Source: Symmetrospora coprosmae | Lineage: Eukaryota; Basidiomycota; Cystobasidiomycetes; Symmetrosporaceae | Length of the DNA stretch: 64,000 bases | Assembly (NCBI GenBank): GCA_008802785.1 | Contig: VUYT01000008.1 | Coordinates: 62,001 to 126,000, forward strand | Direction: 5' to 3' | Made by a program: the position numbers and the translations under genes | The notes under the pieces: generated by a model | Seen by the model: only the letters and a program-made list of their open reading frames with translations | What the model was told of the DNA's origin: nothing | Databases searched by the model: none | In this document: piece by piece, positions 10,870-22,188 of the stretch | How positions within the stretch are numbered: the first letter of the stretch is position 1 | Layout: each line of letters opens with the position of its first letter

Positions 10870-12363
10870 TTAGTAATACTCGAGGAATCTGAGACCAGTG
10901 ACAGAGCAGTCAGTTGCTGCGTCATAACGCCATACGACGCTAGGGCAAACTCACAGCAGACTGAAGGATGCACCCAGGAGGAAAACGAGCAGCCACAAGC
11001 GCCCTTCCTTGTTGCGCTCCCTCGCCTCCTTGAGCTGCTTGTTGCCCTCGTCCACTCTGCCCGACACCATGACCGAGTCCTCCCAGAGCTGGTCCGTGAG
11101 CCCCATCTGCTGCGTGAGGTGGACAGCCAGCTCTGACTGCAGCGACGAAATCTCGAGGAGGGACGTCTGCGCCTTCTCGATGCTCGCCAGCGCCGAGTTG
11201 GCTTCCTGCAGGAGGGCCGATGATTCGGACTCAAACTGCTGTATTTGCGACTGGGAGAGCAGGCTGTCGATGGGGGCGTAGTCTTCGTCCTCTCCGCCGT
11301 CCGCATCGCCTTGGCTGGACTCTATCGGGTCCGGCACAAAGATGGCAGGGATGGCTCCATCGTCCTCGCGTGCCTTGCCCTTGCTTCCGCCTGCGCCCGA
11401 CGCAGAACCAGGGACGTGTATCGCCCCAGCCGCCCCGGCCGTCGACATGCTCTGTCGTTCCAACTGCCGCAGTACCCTGACCTCCTGCTGTTCCTTCTGC
11501 ACGCGGCCAACGTCGGCTAGCCGGCGACCGATGTAGAGGCTGACCTGCGAGCGATGCGCGTGCAGCATCTCCTCGGACTTTTCGGCGTCGTTCGAGGGCA
11601 GCAGGGCGGGCAGACCGAGGAGGCGCGAGAACTGATTTGCGCGTGAGGAGGCCGACATTGTGGATGAATTGCCCAGAAGCTGAGCTGCCTTTGCGTGACG
11701 GTCTGAGTGCGGCGGTGGGAACAGTCAGCTCGGGACAACCCTGCATTGGATGGCTCGACTGCGGGGACACCCACTCTTTTCAGCCTGCTCGAGCTCCCTG
11801 ACGCGTTCTATGCATCGCTTGAGCACCGTCTTTGCCTGCCAGTCGACCTCGTCCCTCTCGCGGTCATTGAGCCACTTGACGTCCTTCCACGCCTCGAGCA
11901 AGCCTTTGCTGAGGTTGAGCTCCTCCCTGCTCCTGCTCCCGTCGTTCAAGCTGCCGTTGAATGCTCTTCCCTTGCCCTTGTGCGAGCTGCTGCTCGACGA
12001 CGACGACGATGACAGGTCCAGATAGGCTCTCCGTATGCTGGTCAGGAACAGGGCGAGCGAGCGCAGCGAGGCAATGATCTGGCTCGCTTCGAGCGTCCAC
12101 ACGTCGAGGTCCGGGTCGCTGAGGTCGATAGCAGGAGTGCTTGCGTTCGACGTTGACGCCGATGAGGAGGCGGCAACGACGCGGTTCCATTGCTTGCGCT
12201 TCCTGTGTCGCCGCAGTGCGTCCGCCCTCGTCTGCTGGTCCCGCTGCCGCTGTTGCCCGTCGCGACCTTTGCTGTCGAACGGACGGGAGGACGCCGGTGC
12301 AGCAGACTGCAGATCACACTGAGACTGGACGATCTCTCTGAACTCGCCCGTCCTGTCTGGCAT
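10870..12363 (-). CDS. UFE1: ER SNARE Ufe1 (syntaxin-18 homologue)
   Basis: Three exons: 12363-11775, 11702-10955, 10888-10870, giving 451 residues. An N-terminal helical region contains ASLRSLALFLTSIRRAYLDL and LNDRERDEVDWQAKTVLKRC, typical of Ufe1/Stx18. Low-complexity Ser runs follow. The SNARE helix lies at about residues 355-420 (LTDQLWEDSVMVSGRVDEG, then NKQLKEARERNKEGR) with a C-terminal anchor LWLLVFLLGASFSLLFLEYY. Stx18 proteins end in the same SFSLLFL motif. It is the t-SNARE for Golgi-to-ER COPI vesicles. The final exon holds only six codons and the stop. Donor choice at exon 1 is set by frame closure. Confidence 0.93.
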
Positions 12364-12521
12364 CCTGATATCTATTTACTTGGTGAGAGGAGACAGACCG
12401 TGCTCCGTGTCGTCGGTGGGCGTGCACGCGCGACGACCTCGTCGACCCGCGAGCTTGAGTGCCTTCCCCTCCCGCGCATCTCCCATATACAGCACATTTC
12501 CCATTCATCCATCCCTCCACG
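12364..12521. promoter_or_regulatory. Divergent promoter between UFE1 and IML2
   Basis: 158 bp separate the two start codons. The only AT-rich stretch is catatacagcacattt near 12484. An upstream in-frame ATG at 12459 could extend the IML2 protein. Confidence 0.4.
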
Positions 12522-15500
12522 ATGCCACTCCCTGCCTTCATGTCGCGCAAGGGATCGTCGGCCTCGAGGAAGTCCACCGCTGGCAGCGCAGCAGGAGGAG
12601 GTGGGGGCAACAGCGGCGTCATCACCGAGGGCACCACGGCAGCCGGCGGTGGTGACCATAGCGAAGGAGGGAGCAGCAATAGCAGCACCAAGCCACGGTT
12701 GACCATCCCTGGGTTGGGACTCGGACGGAGCAGCAGCAAGAGCCAGAACGTGTCGAGATCCCCTTCGCTGTATTCATTCAGAGGAGGAGGCGGCGGCAAC
12801 GGCGACCGGTGCGCGTTCCATCATGCGCTGCGACGCCCGAGCGTGTCGCTGATGACACACACTGCACATACATGCACACACACACACACACAGAGGATCG
12901 ACAGCTCCTCCTACACCGAATGTCGTATCGCACGAGACCTTCATGAACGGCCTACCCCCTCAGGCTTCACTCCCAGCAAGCCGCCGCATGCCATCGTCCT
13001 CGGGCTCACTCAGCGGCCCCGCAGAGGAACGTCACCAAAGCACAGCGTCGCCGCTGCCTAGTCCAGCACTGTCCAGATCGTCCAGAGACGGTGCAGCAAC
13101 CTCTTCCTCCTCGTACGTCCACGTACCTTCAGCAGCTGGGCTCGCTGCTCCGGCCGTTCCAGCGGGCCTCACGCCACTGAGTCCCCTGTCGCCCGGACAT
13201 ACAAGCGGGCCTGCCATCGCGGAGGACAGCGACAGCGACAGCGACGATGATGCAAACGAGACATACGAGAGCCCGGACGAGTTCAGCGATAGCGAACTGG
13301 CCGACCTAGCTGCAGACAGCCACATCTCCACTCCAGCCCCACCTCCGTCAGCTCCCGCAGCCACCAAGCAAGACGGAGGCTATGTCGGGGATCACGAGGA
13401 GAGCAATCACGACAGTGCTGTCGGACAGACGGAGAGGACCGGGCCCGTCCCCTCGGGTGCCGCCCTGGCAGAGCTGGCTCAGCCGCAATCTAGCGACACT
13501 CCCGTCCAAGCCGACCTCCGCCAGATCTGGCACGCCATCTCGCTCTTCCTCAACTCGCAGATGGTCACGGCGGAGGAGATCTGCGAGACGCGCTACACGG
13601 AGCGGCTGTACTACTCGCTCGGGTACAGCATGATTGCGTCCATGAAGGCCATGATGACGTTCGAGCCAAAGGACCTGGCCGCCGCCGTAGACATCTGCAA
13701 GGTCTGCCTCAACCTCGCAAACACGCAGAAGAACGACTGGAGTCATGCAACTCGCGGACTGAGCTGGTCGGAACGCATCTCCGGATCCGTCACGGGCGCA
13801 GTCAAAGGCTCTTCCCTGACCGTCGAGATGCTGCAGCGCATGTCGATGGAGCAACGACATGCCGAGCTGGCGTACGCGGAGTGTCTGTTGATGTGGGTCA
13901 TCTGGAACCTGCCCGATCTGCTCGAGGGCCGGCTGACCCTACTATACGTGCGCCCTCGTAGAAAAGCGATAGTGACCCTGCTGTATGCGGGAGATTTCCT
14001 TGCCTTCATCCGGGAGTGAGTGCTGCGGGGTAAACTGATAGTGATGAGCAGAGATTGACGAAGCCCTCGTACGAACAGAGCCCTCAATATGCGAGCTTCG
14101 TCGGCAGTCTACCGCGTGCTTGGCCGTTTCCTCGCAGTAGCGGACGCCGCCGACCCATCCGGGTACGACGCTTCGATCGATCTGGACTTTCGCTCGGGCA
14201 TAGAGTACGGGACAGGATCCACGGCTCTCATCCTCTCGCTGCTGCCAGCGTCTGCGGTCAAGGTCATGGAGCTCTTCGGCTTCCATGGCAATCGCGAGCA
14301 AGCACTGCAGACCCTCATGCGGACTGGTGGCTGGGCTAAGCGCGATAAGGGGCCGACGATCGGGGAAGGGCCGGGCAAAGAAGGGCTACGGAGACCGGTG
14401 CGTCTTTCGCATCCGGGGCTGCTGACTGAGCGCTGCGCTAACCTGTTGTATTCCCCCACCTCAGGTCTGCGATCTCACCTTGCTCATGTACCATCTCATC
14501 ATCAGCTCCCTCATACCCGTCACAGATGTCGACATCGACCTTGCCGACCGGATACTGCATTACAACCTCGAAAAGTACCCGCAAGGCTCCTTCTGGCTCT
14601 ACTTCTCCGGGCGGCTCTACTCTACACAGAGTCTCGGCAAGCGAGCAGTCGGACAGTATTCGTGAGTGGCACACCGCTGTTCTGCGATATTGCTGACGAG
14701 TCAGCGCTGAAGAGCGTTTGTGCACGATACAGGAAAGCTATCAAGTCTCAAACGGAATACAGGCAGATCCAACACATCTGCAACTGGGACCTCTCCATCA
14801 CGTACCTTTCCCTCGCCGAATATAGTCTCGCTTACGACAATCTCACGATCTTGGCGGCCGAGTCGAACTGGTCCAAAGCGGCTTACGGCTACTCGCAGGC
14901 CGTCTCATTGTACGAGTCGCTGACTGCGAAGGACGATGCACAGAAGGACGACGTGTCAACATCGGCGGTGCCTGTCGCTCCCATGCGCGCCAAGTCGGCA
15001 CACGAGCAGCGAGAAGAGGTGTCTAGGATCATGCGCACCATCCCGGGGTACCTTAAGAAGATTGCGGGCAAATCACTCCCGTTCGAAAAGTTCGTCGTCC
15101 GCAAGAGCAAGAAGTACCTCGCGCAAGATGGCAGACTGTGTCTGCCCGGTCTGGAACTGGGCTACGTGCTCAACAGTCTGAATCTGTCACCGCGGTACGC
15201 GCTTGTCGGGCGGCACCTCCGGCAAGTCGACGACACCCTAAACGCCCAGAAGGCTCAGTACAGTCCGGAGAGCGGCCTCGAAGCACCAGCTGGCTGGTGG
15301 GACGGTGAGTGAGGAGTATTTGCTGCTCGGCAACCCAAGTCAGTCTCACGACTCACAGCTCCCTCTCCGCCGTGACCAGACTACCTACTCGCGAGCTTCA
15401 TGAAGGGTGTCGTCCTCCATCTCATCGTCTTGCCAGAGAAGCACATCAAGCTTGACCCTCCGACCTCGCCCATCGCGGAAGCCGAAGGGGTCCAGCAGGC

Positions 15501-15843
15501 CCTAGCCTGCTTCCGCACCGTCCTGGACCACTCGCTCAAGCTGGAGCTGGATCATCAGATTGCTTACTTCGCCCACTACGAATACGCACGTCTGCTCACC
15601 AAGCTCGGGCCAGAGCACCACGCCGAGGCTCGGACGCATCTAGCGGCCGTCTTGGAGGGCAAGGTCCAGCTGGGACCCTCGAAGGGCAAGGGCAAGGTAT
15701 CGCTGCAGAATGTTGCAGTCATTCGCGCGAACGCAGCCAGTGAGTTCACATCGTAGCACTGCCGAGTTGCGGTAAAGGCAGCATAGGCTGATTCGCTTCG
15801 GTGCCTCTCTCTCCCTTCAGTGGATCTGCTCAAGGCTGCTTGA
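12522..15843 (+). CDS. IML2: IML2/TTC39-family tetratricopeptide protein
   Basis: Seven exons: 12522-12808, 12894-14015, 14079-14397, 14465-14661, 14733-15304, 15380-15739, 15821-15843, giving 959 residues. The first 350 residues are Ser/Pro/Gly-rich and acidic and look disordered. The conserved part starts near HAISLFLNSQMVTAEEICE, with YYSLGYSMIASMKAMMTFEP, LLYAGDFLAFIREALNMRAS, GTGSTALILSLLPASAVKVM and GFHGNREQALQTLMRTGGW, all typical of Iml2/TTC39. C-terminal TPR-like helices follow (LILPEKHIKL-type region and LDHQIAYFAHYEYARLLTKLG). Yeast Iml2 is involved in lipid-droplet-linked clearance of inclusion bodies. The last exon encodes seven residues and the stop. The long disordered N-terminus is much bigger than in yeast. 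Confidence 0.92.
12875..12892 (+). repeat. (CA)9 microsatellite at a splice acceptor
   Basis: A CA dinucleotide run forms the end of IML2 intron 1, the final CAG being the acceptor. Length changes in the run would lie directly against the splice site. Confidence 0.85.
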
Positions 15844-15988
15844 AGTGCTATCGTGCAAGCAGTTCTGTCGTTGTCACCATGACCCACTTATTGCACACCC
15901 TACTGTACATACTGATGGACACCTCCTCTACAATATCCAAGCGTCGATAGGCACACACTGCATAGCTACCATGCCCGGCATATAGCAA

Positions 15989-17653
15989 TTACAGATGCGC
16001 AGAGAGGGCTTCGCCGCCGGTCGCAATGGTCGTCCGGGCAGCCTCCTTGACCGGGAAGTCTTGCGCGTTTGCGGCTACATCTGCGCGCATATCGTACTAC
16101 CGACAGACCCGAAGCATCAGTCACATGCGCATGTACTGCACTCAGAGCATAGCGGCGCTCACCAAATTCATTTCGTCGATAGTCAAGACACCCGTAGAGG
16201 CGTGCTTGCCCTGCGAGTAGGGTGTGCTAGAGAAGCCAATGCGCTCATTGATGTCCTCAGTGGCCCTGATGGAGGCCGCCTGCACGCGAGTCGCGCGTGG
16301 CTTCCTGATCTTCTCGTATAGCCGCAGACCAGACGGGATGTCGCTCGTATAGGCGTACCGCTTTGAGAAGATGATACCGAGTGCAGCTGCGTCCTCAATG
16401 GCCTGGACGGCGCCCTGGCTCTGGTTGGGGAGCATCGGATGCGCAGCGTCTCCGCTGAGCGTCACGCGCCCCTTGGACCAGTACGGGTACTCCTTGTGCA
16501 GGTAGAGGCGCCAAGGCATCCGGTCGAAGGAGTGTTTGATGAGATCCGTGACGCGCGAGTCCAGGTCGTGGTATGGGACCGTCAGCTCCTCTACCGGAAC
16601 TTCCTCGAATCGGAAGCCCTCTTTGCGCTGCGGCGAGAGCTCTTGTGGCATGAAGAGGTAGAACGACAGGATTTCACCGCTTCGGCAGCCGCTGAGGACG
16701 ATCTTAAAGTACTGCGAGCGGGGCTCGCCGTTGCTGCCGACCATCGGGTGCCCTCCCCAGTAGTCGATACCGTTCTTGGCGGTAAGATTGACGAGGCCGA
16801 GCTCTTCGACCTTGCTGGCGTGGATATTGCAGCGGTACGCTGCGAGGGGTGCAGGGCTGATGTCGGCTCTGCAAGGCGGCGGCATGGAGGCATTGTCAGC
16901 GACGGTATCGAGATGCTGCCAGAGCTTGCGCGCAACTCACTCAATGCCGATAGCGGGCCTGACAGCCGAGCGGATACCGTCAGATCCAAGGATGAGGTCG
17001 GCCTTGACAACCTTGCCATTCTCGAATGTCACTGTCCCCGCTTTCTCGTCCACGGACTTGACGCGATGATTGACGTGCAGACGAGCAGGGGCACCCTGTC
17101 CCTCCTCGCTGAGTGCGGTCCTGAGGAGGACTTCGTGCATATCCTGCCGATGGAACATGTTGTAGACGTAGCCCCACTTCTGCTCGTAATCGGCGAGCGA
17201 GTATGTGTTGATGGCCTCTCCAGACTCCCACTGAGCTCAGAAGGCCGGAGTGTTATAGCGTCAGCATACTCTCACACGTCAGGCAGGACGTCATACGATT
17301 CGAGTAGGAACACTCACGTCGTGCATGACGAGCTCCTGCAGAATGACCGGCCGCATCTCTGCGACAGGGACCTTCCACTCTTCAAGCCATTGCGTACCAT
17401 TCATGGCACAGCTGATGGATGCTCCAACCTCAGAGGCAAAGTCGAAGCGCTCGTAGAGGTCCACATGGTGGCCTGTATGGTGGCAATAATTAGGGCAGAA
17501 GTGAGCACGGTCTTCCAGCAGCAGCGCTTCACCAGGACCAGCAGCAGCTGCAAATAATTACTCACCTTCACGTCGCAAGGCAATGGCAGCTGATGCTCCA
17601 GAGATCCCAGCGCCACAGATGGCCACATTCAGGGGCTTCCATTCGGCGGGCAT
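15989..17653 (-). CDS. FAD-dependent aromatic monooxygenase, salicylate hydroxylase type
   Basis: Five exons: 17653-17566, 17472-17318, 17230-16941, 16868-16163, 16096-15989, giving 448 residues. The N-terminus carries the dinucleotide fold VAICGAGISGASAAIAL, split by intron 1 before HHVDLYERF. The DG motif is LILGSDGIRSAVRPAIG and the GD motif is LSGDAAHPMLPNQSQGAVQA followed by IEDAAALG. This trio defines group A flavoprotein monooxygenases; the spacing and GDAAHPMLPNQSQG resemble salicylate or 6-hydroxynicotinate hydroxylases, which use NAD(P)H and O2 to hydroxylate (and for salicylate decarboxylate) an aromatic ring. No signal peptide is seen, so it is probably cytosolic. The exact substrate is an inference. 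It is followed upstream in the same orientation by a candidate secreted protein and an HpcH-type aldolase. Confidence 0.88.
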
Positions 17654-18168
17654 GGTCAGTATGAGGGATGAGGTGCGGCGGCGGGTAGTCTGGCGGACGC
17701 GCGAATGCTTGTGACTGATAGAGCTGAAGCAGAGAAGGGAGAGGCGAGTGCACGACCACCTCTTCAGCTGTCAGGGGCCCGCGAGCCGTTCCTTCATCAG
17801 TCGTCGGAACTGGAGCTCGCTCGGCCGCGGCAGTCCGTGGGCCCTTCGGCCGGAGCTGGCATCGCATCCCGCTAATCCGACGGCCGGATAGTCGGATAGA
17901 CGTCGTCAATGCTTTTATCGTAGCCGCGCATCGGACAAATTGCACGTCCATGCAGACTGCTCTTGCGGCCATGCTGAACACCGACTGTATCAGCGGCAGG
18001 CGGCCCGGGGGCACTGCACGTGCAGGTGCAGGCTGACTACGAGCTGGGAAGAACGACTGTTGGGGTTTTGCGAACGGCTCGACGGTGAGCTCAACCAGTC
18101 CCACTGGTGAGGAGTAGGAGCACTAGTGGTACAAGGTAAATCCAATATCTGGGCGCCGGCGGGCTGTG
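17654..18168. other. Upstream region of the monooxygenase gene
   Basis: 515 bp without a convincing gene. Minus-strand frames here remain open (for example through 18104-17568), but they lack codon bias and run into the monooxygenase in another frame. A donor-like gtaagg at about 18210 could extend the preceding secreted-protein gene into this region, to a stop near 17990; I consider that less likely. Confidence 0.4.
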
Positions 18169-19104
18169 TCAGTACGGCACGGAGGGATATGAGGCGAAGG
18201 GAATGCGCCTTACTTCGCTAGGAACCTGGAGACCGTGCAATGTCGCGTAGAACCTTTGGTCAGCTGCGCCGTGGACTGTGTGCAAGCACTGCAGGTCTTT
18301 CGGACAACTCACGACTTCTCGGGCTCAGGTACCTTTGCAGTGCCATCCTCGGCGTATTGGACCACGATGGCCGGCAGGAGTTGAGGCCTGCAGGCAACGC
18401 AGGCGGGCTCAGTACATGGAGGAGTAGTGAAGCAGACGATTTTGAGCGAAGCGCACTTCTCCACGTGTTGCGGGTGTTCCAGCTTGAGGTCAGTCGCAAA
18501 GTCAGAGGCCCGCTTGAGCGTCGAACAGTTCTGCGAGCTGGCCGGCCCGCCCGCGATCATGTACTTTAAGTGAAACGGGTCGCTCGTGTCCGTGCTGCGA
18601 AAGTATATTGTGATTGTGTCCCGCAACGGAGCGTCGTTGTTCCTTCTGAGCTGACACTGCCGTCCGGAAAGGCCAGCGACACCGTAAGCTCGCACAGCGC
18701 GTCCCGCGATGGCAGGGGAATCCTTCGCACCTCTGGCACGCTGATGAAGCTCTTGACCTCCGTAGCCGAGCTCCCGAGACCGAGCTGGTACAGATCGCCG
18801 TCCCCTTGCAACGCGGCGAAGGCTGCATCATTGGGGATCCACCCGAGCTGCCGGTCGTAGGTGCCGCGAAGCCACCATGCCGGCTTCTCGGATGATGCGC
18901 CGTTGGAGAGGACTCGGTGCCAGACGTCAACGCCGTTCTGCTGCAGTATCTTACATGAGTCTTGACCTGTCCCGTACGCGCCCGTGCATCCGGATCCGCC
19001 TGAGCAGCGCTCGAGTCCACATTTCCCCCAGCACTCACGGTGGTAGCGCGACATAGTCCGAAAGCAAGCGCGAAGATGGCACAGAGGAGCGAGCGGACCA
19101 TCAT
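18169..19104 (-). CDS. Candidate secreted protein, cysteine-containing, unknown function
   Basis: The start MMVRSLLCAIFALAFGLCRA looks like a signal peptide with cleavage soon after. Proposed exons: 19104-19039, 18940-18731, 18656-18313, 18253-18169, giving 234 residues; an alternative junction (exon 1 to 19035, exon 2 from 18966) gives 244. After the leader come GVDVWHRVLSNGASSEKPAW and GTYDRQLGWIPNDAAFAAL, then a region rich in Cys between SQNCSTLKR and TEPACVACRP. I know no family. Its signal peptide, lack of a membrane segment and position between two small-molecule catabolic enzymes make a secreted enzyme accessory or an effector-like protein possible. Exon 1-2 splicing and the 3' end are uncertain. 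Confidence 0.6.
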
Positions 19105-19232
19105 TGTGACGGAAGCGAAAGGTCAACAAGCAAAAGCGCGTCGAGCTGGCTCCATCGGGCCTGTTCCGAGCTCGGGGAGCTGTGACGACCGCCTGTGCGT
19201 TGCGCTCTACTACAGACTACGCGTACACCCTG

Positions 19233-20358
19233 CTATGCTGTCAATGACTTTGCCTTTGCAAGCTCGCCTCCGACTGTTGCAGTTGAGCGTGGGAGATGGT
19301 CAGCCCCTTAGTCCTCGCAGGTGCAGCGCAAGGGTGGAGACGGGACCCACGGTGAAGGGTGATGGCAACTATGTCACCTCCGATGTTGATCATCTGGAAG
19401 CCCTGCTTGTACCTATCTGCGGCCTGCTCTGCGCTCACGCAGAAGATGCCCGACAGCTTGCCAGCTCGTTCCGCTTCTTTTCGGATGGTCTCGATGGCAT
19501 CTTGAACAGCTGGGATCTGCATGTGGGGTGTCGATCCGTTGCCGAGCGAGCAGGCCAGGTCATTAGGCCCGATGAAGAGCATATCTGCGACGTGTTTGAC
19601 TGTAAGCAGCGTATGTGCAAAGCGGAGAGAGCTTCCGAGGCAGCTTACCGATTCCTGGCGTCGACGCAATTTCGTAGGCATTCTCCAGGCCCAAAGGCGT
19701 CTCTATCTGGACGATGACCAATGTAGAGTCGGCAGCGCTGTCTTGGTAAGCGGTCATGCTCTGTCCGAAATAAGCTGGCGCGAATGGCGAGCCGACTCCT
19801 CTGTTACCGATAGGAGGGAACTTGGACATGCGTACCACCGCCGCAGCTTGCTCCTGCGCGGCGGACATATGTTTAGCCATCTCCCAGTGCGCTAGCTCAT
19901 AGATATCACGCTCACCTTCGTCTCTATCATAGGAAACATAATCCCATGAGCCCCGGCATCGAGAGCGCGCTTGACGTAGGCTATCTCGGGTGCTGGCACT
20001 CGAACGATGGGAGAAACTCCAGAAGAAATGATGGAAGGAATCATGCCGTGCATTTCGGTATCGCCAATAGCGCCGTGCTCCGTGTCGACGAGGATCCATT
20101 GGAAGCCGAGGGATGCGTGGACTTTGGCAAGGCCCGGTCTGGGAACAAGACCGTTCTGAGCGAATGCGCCGGACAATGGCCACCATCATGAAGCACGAAA
20201 GAGCCTCACCCAGGGAACATGGCCCACGAGCCCCAGACGGCTGGGCCTCTGCTGCTGGGTCCTTCCAAGCGGGCCGCATGGCAGGCCTGCTTGAGGCCCT
20301 GCGCGCCGACGAGCCGAGACGGGGCGCCGACATCTGGCAGACTTCCATAGCCAGACAT
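19233..20358 (-). CDS. HpcH/HpaI-family class II aldolase
   Basis: Five exons: 20358-20210, 20138-19916, 19853-19649, 19599-19351, 19273-19233, giving 288 residues. The N-terminal barrel strand reads AVWGSWAMFPG, followed by LGFQWILVDTEHGAI. Metal-ligand motifs of this family are visible: the Glu in VIVQIETPLG and the Asp in FIGPNDLACSLG. The protein ends IGGDIVAITLHLGGELAKAK, matching the usual helix. Family members are divalent-metal aldolases that cleave 4-hydroxy-2-oxo acids to pyruvate plus an aldehyde, often at the end of aromatic meta-cleavage pathways. Placement 128 bp from the secreted-protein gene, on the same strand as the monooxygenase, suggests a shared catabolic role, but this is inference. 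Confidence 0.9.
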
Positions 20359-20635
20359 GTTGCCGTTAGATGTAGAGAGAAGGAATACGTGTCTGCCTGA
20401 GCTTTTCGATGACGTTGGGTGGATACAGGGAGAGCAGACCCTCTTCTCCGCCTCGACCACGCGGAGGCTGCCAGTGCCCCTGACGCGCTCGCGTGTTTCG
20501 CTCGACTCTTCCTCCCCGACCAGCAGCGTCTAGCAGGAACAGCATTCAGGGTGAGGACCATACAGATGGCCTCTGATATCGTACATCTGCTGATGTGCCC
20601 GCCAACGGCCGCGTCCATCAGCACTAACGCGTAGG
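20359..20635. promoter_or_regulatory. Divergent promoter region
   Basis: 277 bp lie between the aldolase start (minus) and the next plus-strand gene. No specific motif was recognised. Confidence 0.35.
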
Positions 20636-21812
20636 ATGGCCTCCTCGGCGGCGGCGGAGGTCCCAGTGGCGGCTGCCCCTCCCGAGGTCGACGCGCCGGA
20701 CTCCTCTCCCGACACCGTGTCCGACGCAACGTCCCAGTCTGAAGAAGGTCCTAGGATGGCACCCTACTACGCCTTCAAGTGCTCGATCTCGAACCTGTGG
20801 CGCGCGTCCGTCATCCACCAGTCTGTCCGGCAGCTTCAGCTCGTCCGGATCAGGCAGGCCAACGAGTCTGGCTCGATTCCCCGCACCACACTCGCCTCCC
20901 TCCCTCCCGAGCTCTTTCAGCTCATCGTTACCGAGATCAGAGACTCTACTAGCAGCGGCGATACCGACTCCTTCCCCTTCCTCCAGATCTGCCAGTGCGG
21001 GACAATCGACACCAAGACAATCTGGTCCCAGGTCATCACGCTCGTGCAGTTCAACGCCTGGATTCTGCAGAAGGGCTTCGATAAGCCCTTCGAGAAGGTC
21101 AGCGACGTGCTCGAAAGCGAGGATATCGCCATCTCCCGGCTGTGAAGCGTGTTCGAGGAGACGGAGGAATTCAAGGAGATCGCGCACGCCGTCAAGCTTC
21201 ATGCATACGAGTCGTGTGGCATCTGCTACCGTGCGTGGATAGCTCGATGGCTGTATCTCTCTGGCAGGCGCAGCAAGGTCACATGCGAAAAGGTCAGGCC
21301 AACGCAACTGCTCACCCGAAAGGCTAAGCTGAAGATCATTCATTTGCGCCTGCACAACAGACACGACAAGCCAAAGCTCTCGTCGACGGGTTCCTTCGCG
21401 AGAACGGTCTTGCTACGATTATCCGCCAGGATGAGGAAGGTGAGAATGGTCTGACACCCTCTACATGCGCATCCGCTGATAAATCTGTTCTATCCGTTGC
21501 TGTCTTGCTCTGTCGGTGACCTGTTCAGACTGGTGCGACGATGGCGCCGGGGAAGAGCCCGAGTACGACATACAATTCTACTCGATGACGATTACACCCA
21601 AGCAGCACGTCGGTCAAGTCAAGAAGGCACTTTTTGGACACATCGCCTTCCTCTCGGCCAAGGGCAATACCGTCTTTCCCGCCTTCTACCCAGCTTTGCA
21701 CAAGTTCGCCCATGATACCGCGCTTCTGAAGACCGACAAGCCAGACCCAAGGGCGTGGGAGTCTCTCGAGGTCCTTGATTGGGACGGAACGGGTTCCGAT
21801 GACAACGACTAG
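20636..21812 (+). CDS. Unidentified protein with F-box-like N-terminal motif
   Basis: Proposed exons: 20636-21097, 21158-21277, 21361-21439, 21529-21812, giving 314 residues. The segment LASLPPELFQLIVTEIRDS looks like the start of an F-box, but the rest of the domain is not clear. Later features are EIAHAVKLHAYESCGICYRA and an acidic end (EVLDWDGTGSDDND). Exons 2-4 join in phase and give a continuous chain (KTRQAKALVDGFLRENG, then DWCDDGAGEEPEYDIQFYS). An in-frame TGA at 21143-21145 lies between the first two coding segments. A 60-nt intron (21098-21157) removes it, with the weak donor gtcagc. If that intron is not used, the gene is truncated at 169 residues. Confidence 0.55.
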
Positions 21813-22188
21813 ACCTGCGACACTCGGGGTCTGTCACATGGTGGCAGAGTAAGGAGGAATTCAGGGTCGTGTGTCTCGTGCACTGTTGTCAGCTGGACTG
21901 GTAGCCGATCCTGTTGTGTAGGGTCCCTGACAGGATGGCGATGGGAGGCATCTCAATGAGGCTGGTTCAAGCAAGTTCAGCTGTGCGGACAGGCGGCCAA
22001 GATGGCACGAAGCTGAGCAATGACAGGCTGCATACATCCGCTGTGTTCCGGATCGCCTCTCGCGTCGCTCTCCGCTCATGCCTTCGACGCCGCTGCATCT
22101 CCGTAAAGTTGCGTGATCGCCGTATTGGCCGCGGGCCGGCGCTCCAGCCTTTCGCCTTTACAACCGCGACAGCACATCGTCAGGCACA
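21813..22188. other. Intergenic, nothing recognised
   Basis: 376 bp between two plus-strand genes; presumably the promoter of the zinc-finger-like gene. No motif or gene was identified. Confidence 0.4.

Noticed and set aside
13000-13400. Separate gene for the disordered N-terminus of IML2
   Set aside because: The exon is continuous in frame with the conserved IML2 core and splices cleanly to exon 1.
17568-18104. Minus-strand frame of about 178 residues upstream of the monooxygenase
   Set aside because: It overlaps the true monooxygenase exon 1 in another frame and shows no family similarity or codon bias.
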